A DNA stretch of 13,166 nt from an uncultured Collinsella sp. (GTDB lineage: Bacteria > Actinomycetota > Coriobacteriia > Coriobacteriales > Coriobacteriaceae): contig URRJ01000047.1 in the NCBI GenBank assembly GCA_900550205.1, positions 1 to 13,166 of the forward strand. Reading direction: 5' to 3'. This document shows, piece by piece, positions 6,808 to 13,166 of this stretch. Positions within the stretch are counted from its first letter, which is position 1, and every line of letters starts with the position of its first letter. Made by a program: the position numbers and the translations under genes. The notes beneath the pieces are model-generated. The model was not told where the DNA came from. It searched no databases and saw only the letters and a program-made list of their open reading frames with translations.

Positions 6808-7956
6808 TTAATCGAGGATGTCGTCGAGGGCACTCTTGATACGGTCGGTCACCGACTTCTTACCGGATGCGACGTCATCGCCCATCTCGTCGGCAAAGGC
6901 GCGAAGCAGCTCGCGCTGCTTATTGGAAAGGTTCGTGGGGACGACCACACGCAGCTGCACGATCAGACGACCGCGCGAACCGCCACCGCCGATACGCGGC
7001 ATGCCGTAATTGTTGACGCTCACGGTGTCGCCGTACTGGGCGCCAGCGGGGACGCACACCTTGACGACCTCGTCAGGCATAATGCCCTCGACCTCGATCT
7101 CGCATCCGAGCGCAGCCTGCGCAATCGAGATATCGCTCACGAGGTACAGGTCGTCGCCGTTGCGCTTAAAACGCTCGTGGTCGGCGACGCGCACGTTGAC
7201 GATCAGGTCGCCCGACGGCTCGCCGCGAAGGCCGGCCTCGCCAAAACCGCTCACGCGCAGCTGGCGACCGGTCGAAACGCCGGCGGGAATATCGATATCG
7301 ATCTTTTCGTGCGAAGGCGTGCGGCCCTGACCGTCACAGGTCTCGCAGGGATGGTCGATGACCGTGCCTTCGCCGTGGCAGTCGGGACAGGGCGAAGAGG
7401 ACTGAACCTGGCCCAGGAAAGAACGCTGGACCGTCGTCACATAGCCCGTGCCGTGGCAGCGGCTGCACTGCTTTTCCTGTGCGCCCTCGGCCCTACCGGT
7501 GCCGTTGCAATCCTCGCAGGGGGCAAGGCGGTCATAGCTGATCGTCTTTTTGCAACCGAGTGCCGCCTCCTCAAGGGTCACCGAAAGGGAGATGGCCATA
7601 TCGCGGCCGCGACGACGCTCACGGCGATTTCGGGCGCCACCGCCGGCACCGCCGCCAAAGAACGACGAGAAGAGGTCGTCCATGCCCATGCCACCAAAGA
7701 TATCGTTGATGTCGACATAGCCAGAGCCACCGGGGCCGTCCGCGGTGCCGTAACGGTCGTAGTTAGCACGCTTCTGCTCGTCGGAAAGAACGGAATACGC
7801 CTCGTTGAGCTCTTTGAACTTGGCCTCGGCCTCGGGGTCGTCCGAAACGTCCGGGTGTACGGTACGGGCCTTCTTTAGAAACGCGCGCTTAATCGTCCGC
7901 GCGTCGGCATCCTTGTCGACGCCAAGTACCTCGTAGTAATCCCTATTTTCCGACAC
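6808..7956 (-). CDS. dnaJ: Chaperone protein DnaJ (type I Hsp40)
   Basis: This is the cytoplasmic Hsp70 co-chaperone that binds unfolded clients and passes them to DnaK. From the GTG start it has 382 residues, a normal DnaJ length. The start follows AAGGA by seven bases and places the J-domain (DYYEVLG) at residue 6; the longer reading upstream adds an implausible leader. HPD is at 34-36. The Gly/Phe linker (about 74-108) is followed by a basic patch RNRRERRRG. Four zinc repeats begin at Cys147, Cys164, Cys190 and Cys204. Both substrate-binding domains are present: after the zinc region comes IPAGVSTGRQLRVSGFGEAG, then the second domain starting near ERFKRNGDDLYL and containing VPAGAQYGDTV. 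It ends in TAA inside the mtaB Shine-Dalgarno. It is paired with the upstream membrane-anchored J-protein; no dnaK or grpE is in view. Confidence 0.95.
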   Translation of the reverse strand: MSENRDYYEVLGVDKDADARTIKRAFLKKARTVHPDVSDDPEAEAKFKELNEAYSVLSDEQKRANYDRYGTADGPGGSGYVDINDIFGGMGMDDLFSSFFGGGAGGGARNRRERRRGRDMAISLSVTLEEAALGCKKTISYDRLAPCEDCNGTGRAEGAQEKQCSRCHGTGYVTTVQRSFLGQVQSSSPCPDCHGEGTVIDHPCETCDGQGRTPSHEKIDIDIPAGVSTGRQLRVSGFGEAGLRGEPSGDLIVNVRVADHERFKRNGDDLYLVSDISIAQAALGCEIEVEGIMPDEVVKVCVPAGAQYGDTVSVNNYGMPRIGGGGSRGRLIVQLRVVVPTNLSNKQRELLRAFADEMGDDVASGKKSVTDRIKSALDDILD

Positions 7957-7977
7957 GACCGAATCCTTCCGACTTTC

Positions 7978-8006
7978 ATTATTGTCACAGTGCGTCCTAT
8001 ACCCAA
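7978..8006 (-). promoter_or_regulatory. Candidate promoter for dnaJ
   Basis: Between the membrane J-protein stop and the dnaJ start, the minus strand has TTGGGT (8001-8006), then 17 bases, then AATAAT (7978-7983). The spacing is ideal and the -10 differs from consensus at one base; the -35 keeps only TTG. The transcript would begin just before the Shine-Dalgarno. The gap of 81 bases is the longest between genes from lepA to recO, which fits a promoter. No CIRCE or HAIR heat-shock operator is visible. Confidence 0.33.
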
Positions 8007-8037
8007 GCTGGGCCGGCCGCAAACAGAGGGTTTGATG

Positions 8038-9141
8038 TTATTGCATTGCGTAGGGCGAAAGCATGGCACGTTGCGAGCAGCTCGCAAACCAAACCGACAC
8101 GAGCGCAAACATAAATCCGTTGGCAAAACCGTTGGCAAACTGCATCGCGCCGCGCTTCCACCACAGCAGGCTGCGGTGCAGCACGCCGTCCGAGACCACC
8201 ATGAACAGGCCCATGGCAAACGGAATAAAGCACATCACGGCAAAGGCCGAGAACACGCCCGAGATGGCCGACAGCACCAAAAACGGCGCCACGATGCCCA
8301 TCAGGTAAAAACCGGTACGGGCCTTGCCCTCCAGACGCTCGGCCTCGACATGAGCGCGGCCGACCAGATCGCCACCCGAGGCACCGTTGGTGCCGGCGTG
8401 ACCCATGCCGCCAATGCGGACCTCGTCGCCATCGTGCGTACCGGCAGGAAACTCAATCGTCTGCTCGGAGGTCACACGGACACGGCCGCTGCCGCCGCAA
8501 TCGGGGCAGGGGTCGGCGACGACCTTACCGGAACCGCCGCACTCGGGGCAGACCGACTGAAACGTGCCGGCACCGAACAGGAAGGACAGGTCGACATCGA
8601 TGTGGCCGCGACCACCGCAGCTCGGACAGGTATGTGCATGCTCGGACGAAACAGAACCCGAGCCGCCACAGTGGCCACAGGTATCGAAGCGCGTATAGCG
8701 GACGGTCTTGCGGGCACCGCCCTTGGCCTCCTTAGCGTCGAGCTTGATATCGACGACCACGTTGGCGCCGTTCTCGGGATTATAGGCAGCCTGCCCGCGA
8801 CGCGGCTGACCCCAGGCGCCACCAAAGGGAAAGCCGCCCTCAAAGGGATTGCCGTAGCCCGCGCTGCCGGCGTAACCGCCGCCATAGGGCGAAGCCGTGG
8901 GAGCGCCGGCAAAGGGATTGCCCGAGCGCATGGCGTCGTAGCGCGCACGCTTCTGCTCGTCCGAAAGCACAGCATAGGCCTCGGAAACCTCTTTGAACTT
9001 TTCCTCGGCATCCGGTTCTTTGTTGACGTCCGGATGGAGCTTGCGGGCCTTTTGCTGGAAGGCTTTCTGTATATCACGCGAGGTGGCGTCCTTGGAGACA
9101 CCCAAAATCTCGTAGTAATCTTTTTCGTTCATCGTCGCCAT
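8038..9141 (-). CDS. Membrane-anchored DnaJ-like zinc-finger J-protein
   Basis: The protein has 367 residues from the chosen ATG, which has AGGAGG nine bases upstream; an in-frame GTG at 9162 and an ATG at 9132 are less well placed. Residues 7-70 form a full J-domain with HPD at 36-38, the motif that stimulates Hsp70 ATPase. Residues 74-125 are rich in Gly, Phe and Pro. Four CxxCxGxG repeats start at Cys155, Cys172, Cys198 and Cys212, as in type I DnaJ. The first substrate-binding domain flanks them and ends near residue 265. The second substrate-binding and dimerisation domain is absent. In its place are hydrophobic stretches at about 277-297, 298-317 and 338-356, separated by the basic segment HRSLLWWKRG. 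Basic residues before the first and after the second stretch suggest a cytoplasmic J-domain and a membrane hairpin, with the third segment less certain. I infer a membrane-tethered Hsp70 recruiter. Its client is unknown. Confidence 0.9.
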   Translation of the reverse strand: MATMNEKDYYEILGVSKDATSRDIQKAFQQKARKLHPDVNKEPDAEEKFKEVSEAYAVLSDEQKRARYDAMRSGNPFAGAPTASPYGGGYAGSAGYGNPFEGGFPFGGAWGQPRRGQAAYNPENGANVVVDIKLDAKEAKGGARKTVRYTRFDTCGHCGGSGSVSSEHAHTCPSCGGRGHIDVDLSFLFGAGTFQSVCPECGGSGKVVADPCPDCGGSGRVRVTSEQTIEFPAGTHDGDEVRIGGMGHAGTNGASGGDLVGRAHVEAERLEGKARTGFYLMGIVAPFLVLSAISGVFSAFAVMCFIPFAMGLFMVVSDGVLHRSLLWWKRGAMQFANGFANGFMFALVSVWFASCSQRAMLSPYAMQ

Positions 9142-9199
9142 GCGCGGCAACCTCCTGCTCACAGCAGCGTATATATTGCGGTAATTCTACCCGAGCGGC
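9142..9199 (-). promoter_or_regulatory. AT-rich spacer before membrane J-protein, possible promoter
   Basis: The 58-base gap after hemW contains TAGAAT (9184-9189) and TATATA (9170-9175) on the minus strand, unusual in this GC-rich region, but neither has a good -35 at normal distance. CTGCT/AGCAG with a three-base loop lies directly at the Shine-Dalgarno AGGAGG (9151-9156) and could partly hide it. The AGGAGG decides the start at 9141. Confidence 0.25.
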
Positions 9200-10432
9200 C
9201 TAGGCTAGACCCCAAAACAGCTCGAACAGCACATTTCCATCGAGCCAGCCCAAGTGAGTGGGCGCTAAACGAGCACGGACGCGACCTGCGATAACGTCTT
9301 TCGAGGTGACGCGCCCCGCATGTCCTTCAATATGATCGGGCACCCAGGTGGCAAGGCCCAACTCGACCGCACGGTCGCAGGCCGCCGCCAACTCATCTGC
9401 AGCGATCACGCTTGCCGAGCGAACCAACAGATCGGGCCCAATGCCACGCGTCATGCGACAGGCAAGCATCAAATCCTCGGCCGCCGCCTCGCGCTGCGAC
9501 AGATACTCGGCATCAAACGTCGTCGCGGCATCGTCGCGTTGCACCAAGCGCACGCGATACGCATCGCCGCGAGCAAGCACGTCGGGAAACAGCCCGGCCA
9601 AGCGATCGAAATCCTCGGCGTCGAGCATACCGGCGGCAGAGCGGCCCAAACCCAGATAGCCCTGTCCGGTCCAATAGGCAATGTTGTGGGCGCACTCATG
9701 GCCGTCGAGCGCGTAGCTTGCCACCTCATACGGGTGATAGCCGGCCGCACCCAGGCGCTCACGCGCCGCGTCCATGCATGCAGCCTGGAAATCCTCGTCG
9801 GGCTCGAGCGACTCGTCGCGACACGCCATGCGGTAGAGCGGCGTGCCCTCCTCGAGCGTGAGCGGGTACACCGACACATGATGCGGCGCCGCCGCCAACA
9901 CGCCATCGAGCGTGCGCTGCCAACTAACGGCGGTTTGCCCGGGAAGACCGCACATCAGGTCGCACGACACATCGAGCCCAGCGTCCTTGACCGTCGCGAT
10001 GGCAGCGAGCGCCCGATCGGCATCGTGAATACGGCCGATGGCGGTAAGTTCGGCGTTATCGAGCGTTTGCACGCCCAGAGAGACGCGCGTGACACCCACC
10101 CCGGCAAGCGCAGTGGCAAGCTCTGCGGTCAGCGATTCGGGATTGGCCTCGCAGGTAAACTCAACAGGCTTGCACCACGCAGAGATACGCCGGGCAAATT
10201 CTACCAAACGCTCCCCCGCCAGCGACGGCGTGCCGCCGCCAACATAGACGGTGCGGATCTGTGCAAGCGCGCCTGCGTCGCCAAAGGCATCGAGGCGCGC
10301 ATACAACTGCTCAAAATAGGTATCGAGCGCAACGCTCATGTTGCACGGAGCAAAACTGCGTGAGTCAAAGTCACAGTACCGGCATTTTTGGGCGCAAAAC
10401 GGCACATGCACGTACAGCGCGGTAACGGCCAC
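9200..10432 (-). CDS. hemW: Radical SAM heme chaperone HemW
   Basis: HemW, often mis-annotated as oxygen-independent coproporphyrinogen oxidase (HemN), binds heme and delivers it to respiratory enzymes. The protein has 410 residues. The N-terminus YVHVPFCAQKCRYCDF holds the CxxxCxxC cluster ligands (Cys13, Cys17, Cys20). GGGTPS (65-70), EANPES (95-100), SLGVQT (118-123) and DLMCGLPGQT (158-167) are the standard radical SAM strands of this family, and SVYPLTLEEGTPL (187-199) is also typical. A C-terminal HemN-type domain follows. The GTG start is chosen because GGAGG lies seven bases upstream, inside the end of dusB, and because the family begins just before this motif. The lepA-hemW neighbourhood is classic. 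The gene ends in TAG 58 bases before the next start. HemW rather than true HemN is inferred from length, context and the short N-terminus. Confidence 0.95.
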   Translation of the reverse strand: MAVTALYVHVPFCAQKCRYCDFDSRSFAPCNMSVALDTYFEQLYARLDAFGDAGALAQIRTVYVGGGTPSLAGERLVEFARRISAWCKPVEFTCEANPESLTAELATALAGVGVTRVSLGVQTLDNAELTAIGRIHDADRALAAIATVKDAGLDVSCDLMCGLPGQTAVSWQRTLDGVLAAAPHHVSVYPLTLEEGTPLYRMACRDESLEPDEDFQAACMDAARERLGAAGYHPYEVASYALDGHECAHNIAYWTGQGYLGLGRSAAGMLDAEDFDRLAGLFPDVLARGDAYRVRLVQRDDAATTFDAEYLSQREAAAEDLMLACRMTRGIGPDLLVRSASVIAADELAAACDRAVELGLATWVPDHIEGHAGRVTSKDVIAGRVRARLAPTHLGWLDGNVLFELFWGLA

Positions 10433-10434
10433 CG

Positions 10435-11478
10435 TTAGGCCTCCAGCGGATGAGCGGGCACCGACTCGCCGGCGGCAAGTGCGGCCTCGCAGGCCACCAC
10501 ATCGTGCTCGATATCATCGACCAGTGCCATGAACTCCTCGTATGTGGAGCAACGCACCACCTGAGCGCGCCAGGCCGCAGCATGGGGCATGCCCTTTAGA
10601 TACCAGCTCGCGTACGTACGGGCACGCGACATGAGCGGCAACAGCTCGTGCGTGAGCGTCAGATGCTCGCGCAGGGCATCCAGTCGCTCGACCGAGCTAC
10701 GCTCCGGCACCGGCGCGCCATCGAGCGCAAGGGCGCGAGCATCGCCGAACACCCAGGGATTGCCATAGATACCGCGCGCAATGAACACCGCGCTGGCACC
10801 CGAGTTGCGCAGATGCTCCGCGGCATCCTCGGCCGAGAAAACGTCGCCCGAACCGATCACGGGAATCTCGACGGCATCTGCGACCTCATCGACGACCGAC
10901 CAATCGGCCTGGCCCGTATAGAGCTGCGTGGCACAGCGGCCATGCACGGCGACTGCGGCAGTCCCTGCACCCTCAAGCATCTGAGCAAATGTCGCGGCAT
11001 TGCGGTCCTCGGCATAAAAGCCCTTACGGATCTTTACGGTCACGGGCACGTGCGCCGCGCCCACCGCCGCCTCGACGATCTTCTCTGCCAGCTCTGGCGT
11101 GCGCATAAGCGCCGAGCCCTCGCCCTTGGTGACAACCTTGCGAGCTGGGCACGCCATGTTGATATCAATCAAAGACAGGCGATCGCCCACACGTTCCTCG
11201 ACGGCAGCGACGGCACTCGCAAACTGATCGGGCTTGGAACCAAAGAGCTGCACGCAGATTTGCTGCTCCTCGTCGGCCGGCAGCACCAGACGCCACGTCT
11301 TATTGCTGGCATAGGCAAGGCCTGCCACGCTCACCATCTCGCTATAGGCAAGATTGGCACCACGGCGACGGCACATGATGCGATAGGCGGGGGCGGGTAC
11401 GCCCGCCATGGGAGCCATAAGGAACGGCTGCTCGGCATAGGCACCCAGCAGCCGCGTACTGTATTCAGAAAGCGCCAT
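10435..11478 (-). CDS. dusB: tRNA-dihydrouridine synthase, DusB type
   Basis: This is an FMN-dependent enzyme that reduces specific uridines to dihydrouridine in the tRNA D-loop. At 347 residues it has the usual length. Visible motifs are APMAGV (22-27, FMN-binding strand), VQLFG (76-80), DINMACP (105-111, with catalytic Cys110), VKIRKGF (148-154), HGR (179-181), IGSGD (208-212) and ARGIYGNPWVF (234-244), in the order expected for a TIM barrel. A C-terminal helical domain follows. Several normally strict positions differ from the common text: DINMGCP reads DINMACP, HGRT reads HGRC and the IxNGD loop reads IGSGD. The ATG lies four bases after the lepA stop with only a weak Shine-Dalgarno, so translation is probably coupled to lepA. 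The TAA stop is two bases before the hemW GTG. The family is certain; the DusB subtype is likely from the SEMVS...KT..L and VQLFG pattern. Confidence 0.94.
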   Translation of the reverse strand: MALSEYSTRLLGAYAEQPFLMAPMAGVPAPAYRIMCRRRGANLAYSEMVSVAGLAYASNKTWRLVLPADEEQQICVQLFGSKPDQFASAVAAVEERVGDRLSLIDINMACPARKVVTKGEGSALMRTPELAEKIVEAAVGAAHVPVTVKIRKGFYAEDRNAATFAQMLEGAGTAAVAVHGRCATQLYTGQADWSVVDEVADAVEIPVIGSGDVFSAEDAAEHLRNSGASAVFIARGIYGNPWVFGDARALALDGAPVPERSSVERLDALREHLTLTHELLPLMSRARTYASWYLKGMPHAAAWRAQVVRCSTYEEFMALVDDIEHDVVACEAALAAGESVPAHPLEA

Positions 11479-11482
11479 GGGC

Positions 11483-13166
11483 CTACTCGTCCACCTTGAG
11501 GATCGCCATAAAGGCCTCCTGCGGAACCTCGACCGAGCCGATGGCCTTCATGCGCTTCTTGCCCTCTTTCTGCTTTTCGAGCAGCTTGCGCTTACGCGAG
11601 ATATCGCCACCATAGCACTTGGCCAAAACGTCCTTGCGGCGCGCCTTGACGGTGGAGCGGGCGATGATCTTGTTGCCGATAGCGCCCTGAATAGGCACCT
11701 CGAACAGCTGGCGGGGGATAATCTCCTTGAGCTTGTCGCACAGACCGCGTGCCAGGCCATAGGCCTTGTCCTTGTGCACGATAAACGAAAGCGCGTCCAC
11801 CTCGTCGCCCGAAAGCAAAATATCGAGCTTGACGAGCTCGGAGGGACGATACTCGTTGAACTCATAGTCGAGCGAGGCATAGCCCTTGGTACGGCTCTTG
11901 AGCTGGTCAAAGAAGTCCAGGATGAGCTCGGCAAGCGGCATGTCAAAGCGCATCTCGACCGATTTGCTCGTGAGATGGATCATGTCGGTCGTAATGCCGC
12001 GGTGCTCGATGGCGAGCTGCATGACGGCACCCGTATACTCGGGCGGGCAGATAATCTTGGCCTTGAGGTAAGGCTCCTCGATGCGCTCGATGCGCGTAGC
12101 CTCGGGCAGATCTTGCGGGCTGCGGACATCAATCATCTCGCCGTCGGTCTTATAGACGTGATAGTCCACCGAAGGGCTCGTGGCAATCAAATCCAGATTG
12201 AACTCGCGCTCCAGGCGCTCCTTGACGACCTCCATGTGCAGCAGGCCCAAGAAGCCCACGCGGAAACCAAAGCCGAGCGCCACGGACGTCTCGGGCTCCC
12301 ACACCAACGACGGGTCGTTAACGTGGAGCTTATCGAGTGCGTCGCGCAGGTTCTCGTAATCCTTGTTGTCGATCGGGAACAGGCCCGTATAGACCATGGG
12401 CTTGGCCTCGCGGTAGCCCGGAAGCGGCTCGGGGCAGGGGTTCGACGCCCAGGTAAGGGTGTCGCCCACGCGAACGGCCTCGGGGTCCTTCAGGCCCGTG
12501 ACCACGTAGCCCACCTCGCCGACCGTCAGCGCGTCAACCGGGGTCTCGGCAGGACGCTTGACGCCCACGCCGTCGACCAAAAAGTCACCTTCTGCCTGCA
12601 TCATGCGCAGCGTATCGCCCTTTTTGATGGAACCGTCAAAGACGCGGACCGTGGCAACGACACCGCGATACTCGTCAAAGTACGAATCCAGAATGAGCGC
12701 TTTGAGCGGAGCGTTTGCATCGCCCTTAGGCGGAGAAATCAAAAAGACGATGGACTCTAGCAGATCGTGAATGCCCTCGCCGGTCTTGCCCGATACGCAC
12801 ACGGCATCGTCGGCGGGAATCGCCAGGTCGTCCTCGATCTCGGTCTTGACCTCGTCGGGATGGGCCGAGGGCAGGTCGATCTTGTTGATGGCGGGCACAA
12901 TATCCAGATTGGCGTTCATAGCGAGCGTCGCGTTGGAGACGGTCTGTGCCTCGACACCCTGGGTGGCGTCGACGACGAGCACCGCGCCCTCGCAAGCGGC
13001 CAGCGAACGCGAGACCTCGTAGGTAAAGTCCACGTGGCCAGGCGTATCGATGAGGTTGAACTGATACGTCTCGCCGTCGTCGGCGTCATAGGACACGCGG
13101 ACGGCATTGGACTTGATCGTGATGCCGCGCTCGCGCTCAAGGTCCATATTGTCGAGCACCTGGTCT
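11483..13166 (-). CDS. lepA: Elongation factor 4 (LepA), 5'-truncated by window edge
   Basis: LepA/EF4 is a ribosome-associated translational GTPase related to EF-G, linked to back-translocation, stalled ribosomes and initiation efficiency. About 560 codons are visible; the start and the P-loop (G1) lie beyond the right edge, probably fewer than 40 residues away judging by alignment from memory to the 599-residue E. coli protein. The visible part opens with DQVLDNMDLERERGITIK, which contains the G2 threonine. It continues with DTPGHVDF (G3), NKIDLP (G4) and SGKTG (G5 position). The C-terminus carries the LepA-specific domain, with VPIQGAIGNKIIARSTVKA, RKDVLAKCYGGDISRKRKL and an end in ILKVDE, so the protein is complete on that side and ends in TAG. 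dusB begins four bases downstream, which suggests cotranscription. The family assignment is secure; the N-terminus and promoter are unseen. Confidence 0.97.
   Translation of the reverse strand, partial: DQVLDNMDLERERGITIKSNAVRVSYDADDGETYQFNLIDTPGHVDFTYEVSRSLAACEGAVLVVDATQGVEAQTVSNATLAMNANLDIVPAINKIDLPSAHPDEVKTEIEDDLAIPADDAVCVSGKTGEGIHDLLESIVFLISPPKGDANAPLKALILDSYFDEYRGVVATVRVFDGSIKKGDTLRMMQAEGDFLVDGVGVKRPAETPVDALTVGEVGYVVTGLKDPEAVRVGDTLTWASNPCPEPLPGYREAKPMVYTGLFPIDNKDYENLRDALDKLHVNDPSLVWEPETSVALGFGFRVGFLGLLHMEVVKERLEREFNLDLIATSPSVDYHVYKTDGEMIDVRSPQDLPEATRIERIEEPYLKAKIICPPEYTGAVMQLAIEHRGITTDMIHLTSKSVEMRFDMPLAELILDFFDQLKSRTKGYASLDYEFNEYRPSELVKLDILLSGDEVDALSFIVHKDKAYGLARGLCDKLKEIIPRQLFEVPIQGAIGNKIIARSTVKARRKDVLAKCYGGDISRKRKLLEKQKEGKKRMKAIGSVEVPQEAFMAILKVDE

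Noticed and set aside
6139..7878. 579-codon open frame on the plus strand
   Set aside because: It lies antisense to mtaB and dnaJ, which are unmistakable. Its sequence is low-complexity in character, rich in Ala, Gly, Leu, His and Asp, with no family motif. The strong GC bias at third positions of the true genes keeps the opposite frame open.
8008..8020. GGCCGGCC palindrome between the J-protein genes
   Set aside because: A short all-GC palindrome is expected by chance in such DNA, and no second copy or promoter placement supports a function.
8038..8340. Frameshift hiding a normal DnaJ second domain in the membrane J-protein
   Set aside because: I looked for DnaJ-type text such as a GDDLY-like motif or VPAG in the other minus-strand frames of this stretch and saw none, while the used frame gives well-formed hydrophobic segments.
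7957..9199. CIRCE (HrcA) or HAIR (HspR) heat-shock operators before the two dnaJ genes
   Set aside because: Neither TTAGCACTC/GAGTGCTAA nor CTTGAGT/ACTCAAG arms are present in either gap.
7990..9294. 434-codon open frame on the plus strand
   Set aside because: It is antisense to the membrane J-protein and the end of hemW, with no recognisable domain and no ribosome site. The same holds for plus-strand frames at 9320-10363, 10648-11499 and 11477-12760.

Overview
The window is a dense block of housekeeping genes from a GC-rich bacterium, all on the minus strand, so transcription runs from the right end to the left. The gene order is lepA, dusB, hemW, two DnaJ-type genes, mtaB, phoH, ybeY, dgkA, era, recO, rpsO, pnp. 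Parts of this order (lepA-hemW-dnaJ-mtaB, then phoH-ybeY-dgkA-era-recO) are classic in Gram-positive bacteria. With the high GC content, the lack of hrcA-grpE-dnaK here and the style of the proteins, I infer an actinobacterium of the class Coriobacteriia (Collinsella/Olsenella-like). That assignment is inference; no rRNA is present to prove it.

Right part (13166-9200): lepA (elongation factor 4, 5' end outside the window), dusB (tRNA dihydrouridine synthase) and hemW (radical SAM heme chaperone) are packed with gaps of 2-4 bases. Centre (9199-6808): two adjacent J-protein genes. The second in transcription order is a normal soluble zinc-finger DnaJ. The first has a J-domain, a Gly-rich linker and four zinc-binding repeats, but its second C-terminal substrate-binding domain is replaced by about three membrane-spanning segments. 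This membrane-anchored J-protein is the most unusual thing in the window. Next (6798-2557): mtaB (tRNA ms2t6A37 methylthiotransferase), phoH, ybeY, dgkA and era follow with overlaps or very short gaps, and Shine-Dalgarno sequences often lie inside the preceding gene or its stop codon. Era carries a very acidic 65-residue N-terminal extension and a TKAD in place of the usual NKxD motif. recO follows era by 15 bases.

Left part (1791-1): rpsO has its own exact TATAAT with a perfect 18-base palindrome directly beside it. It ends in a clear intrinsic terminator. A 150-base spacer with several hairpins then leads to pnp (polynucleotide phosphorylase), whose 3' end lies outside the window.

The genes serve translation and RNA quality control together: ribosome assembly or maturation (Era, YbeY, S15), tRNA modification (DusB, MtaB), elongation (LepA), RNA turnover (PNPase), and protein folding (two DnaJ proteins), with lipid recycling (DgkA) and DNA repair (RecO) alongside. 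Long plus-strand open frames exist opposite most genes but are antisense by-products of codon bias. I saw no RNA gene, mobile element, CRISPR array or phage feature.
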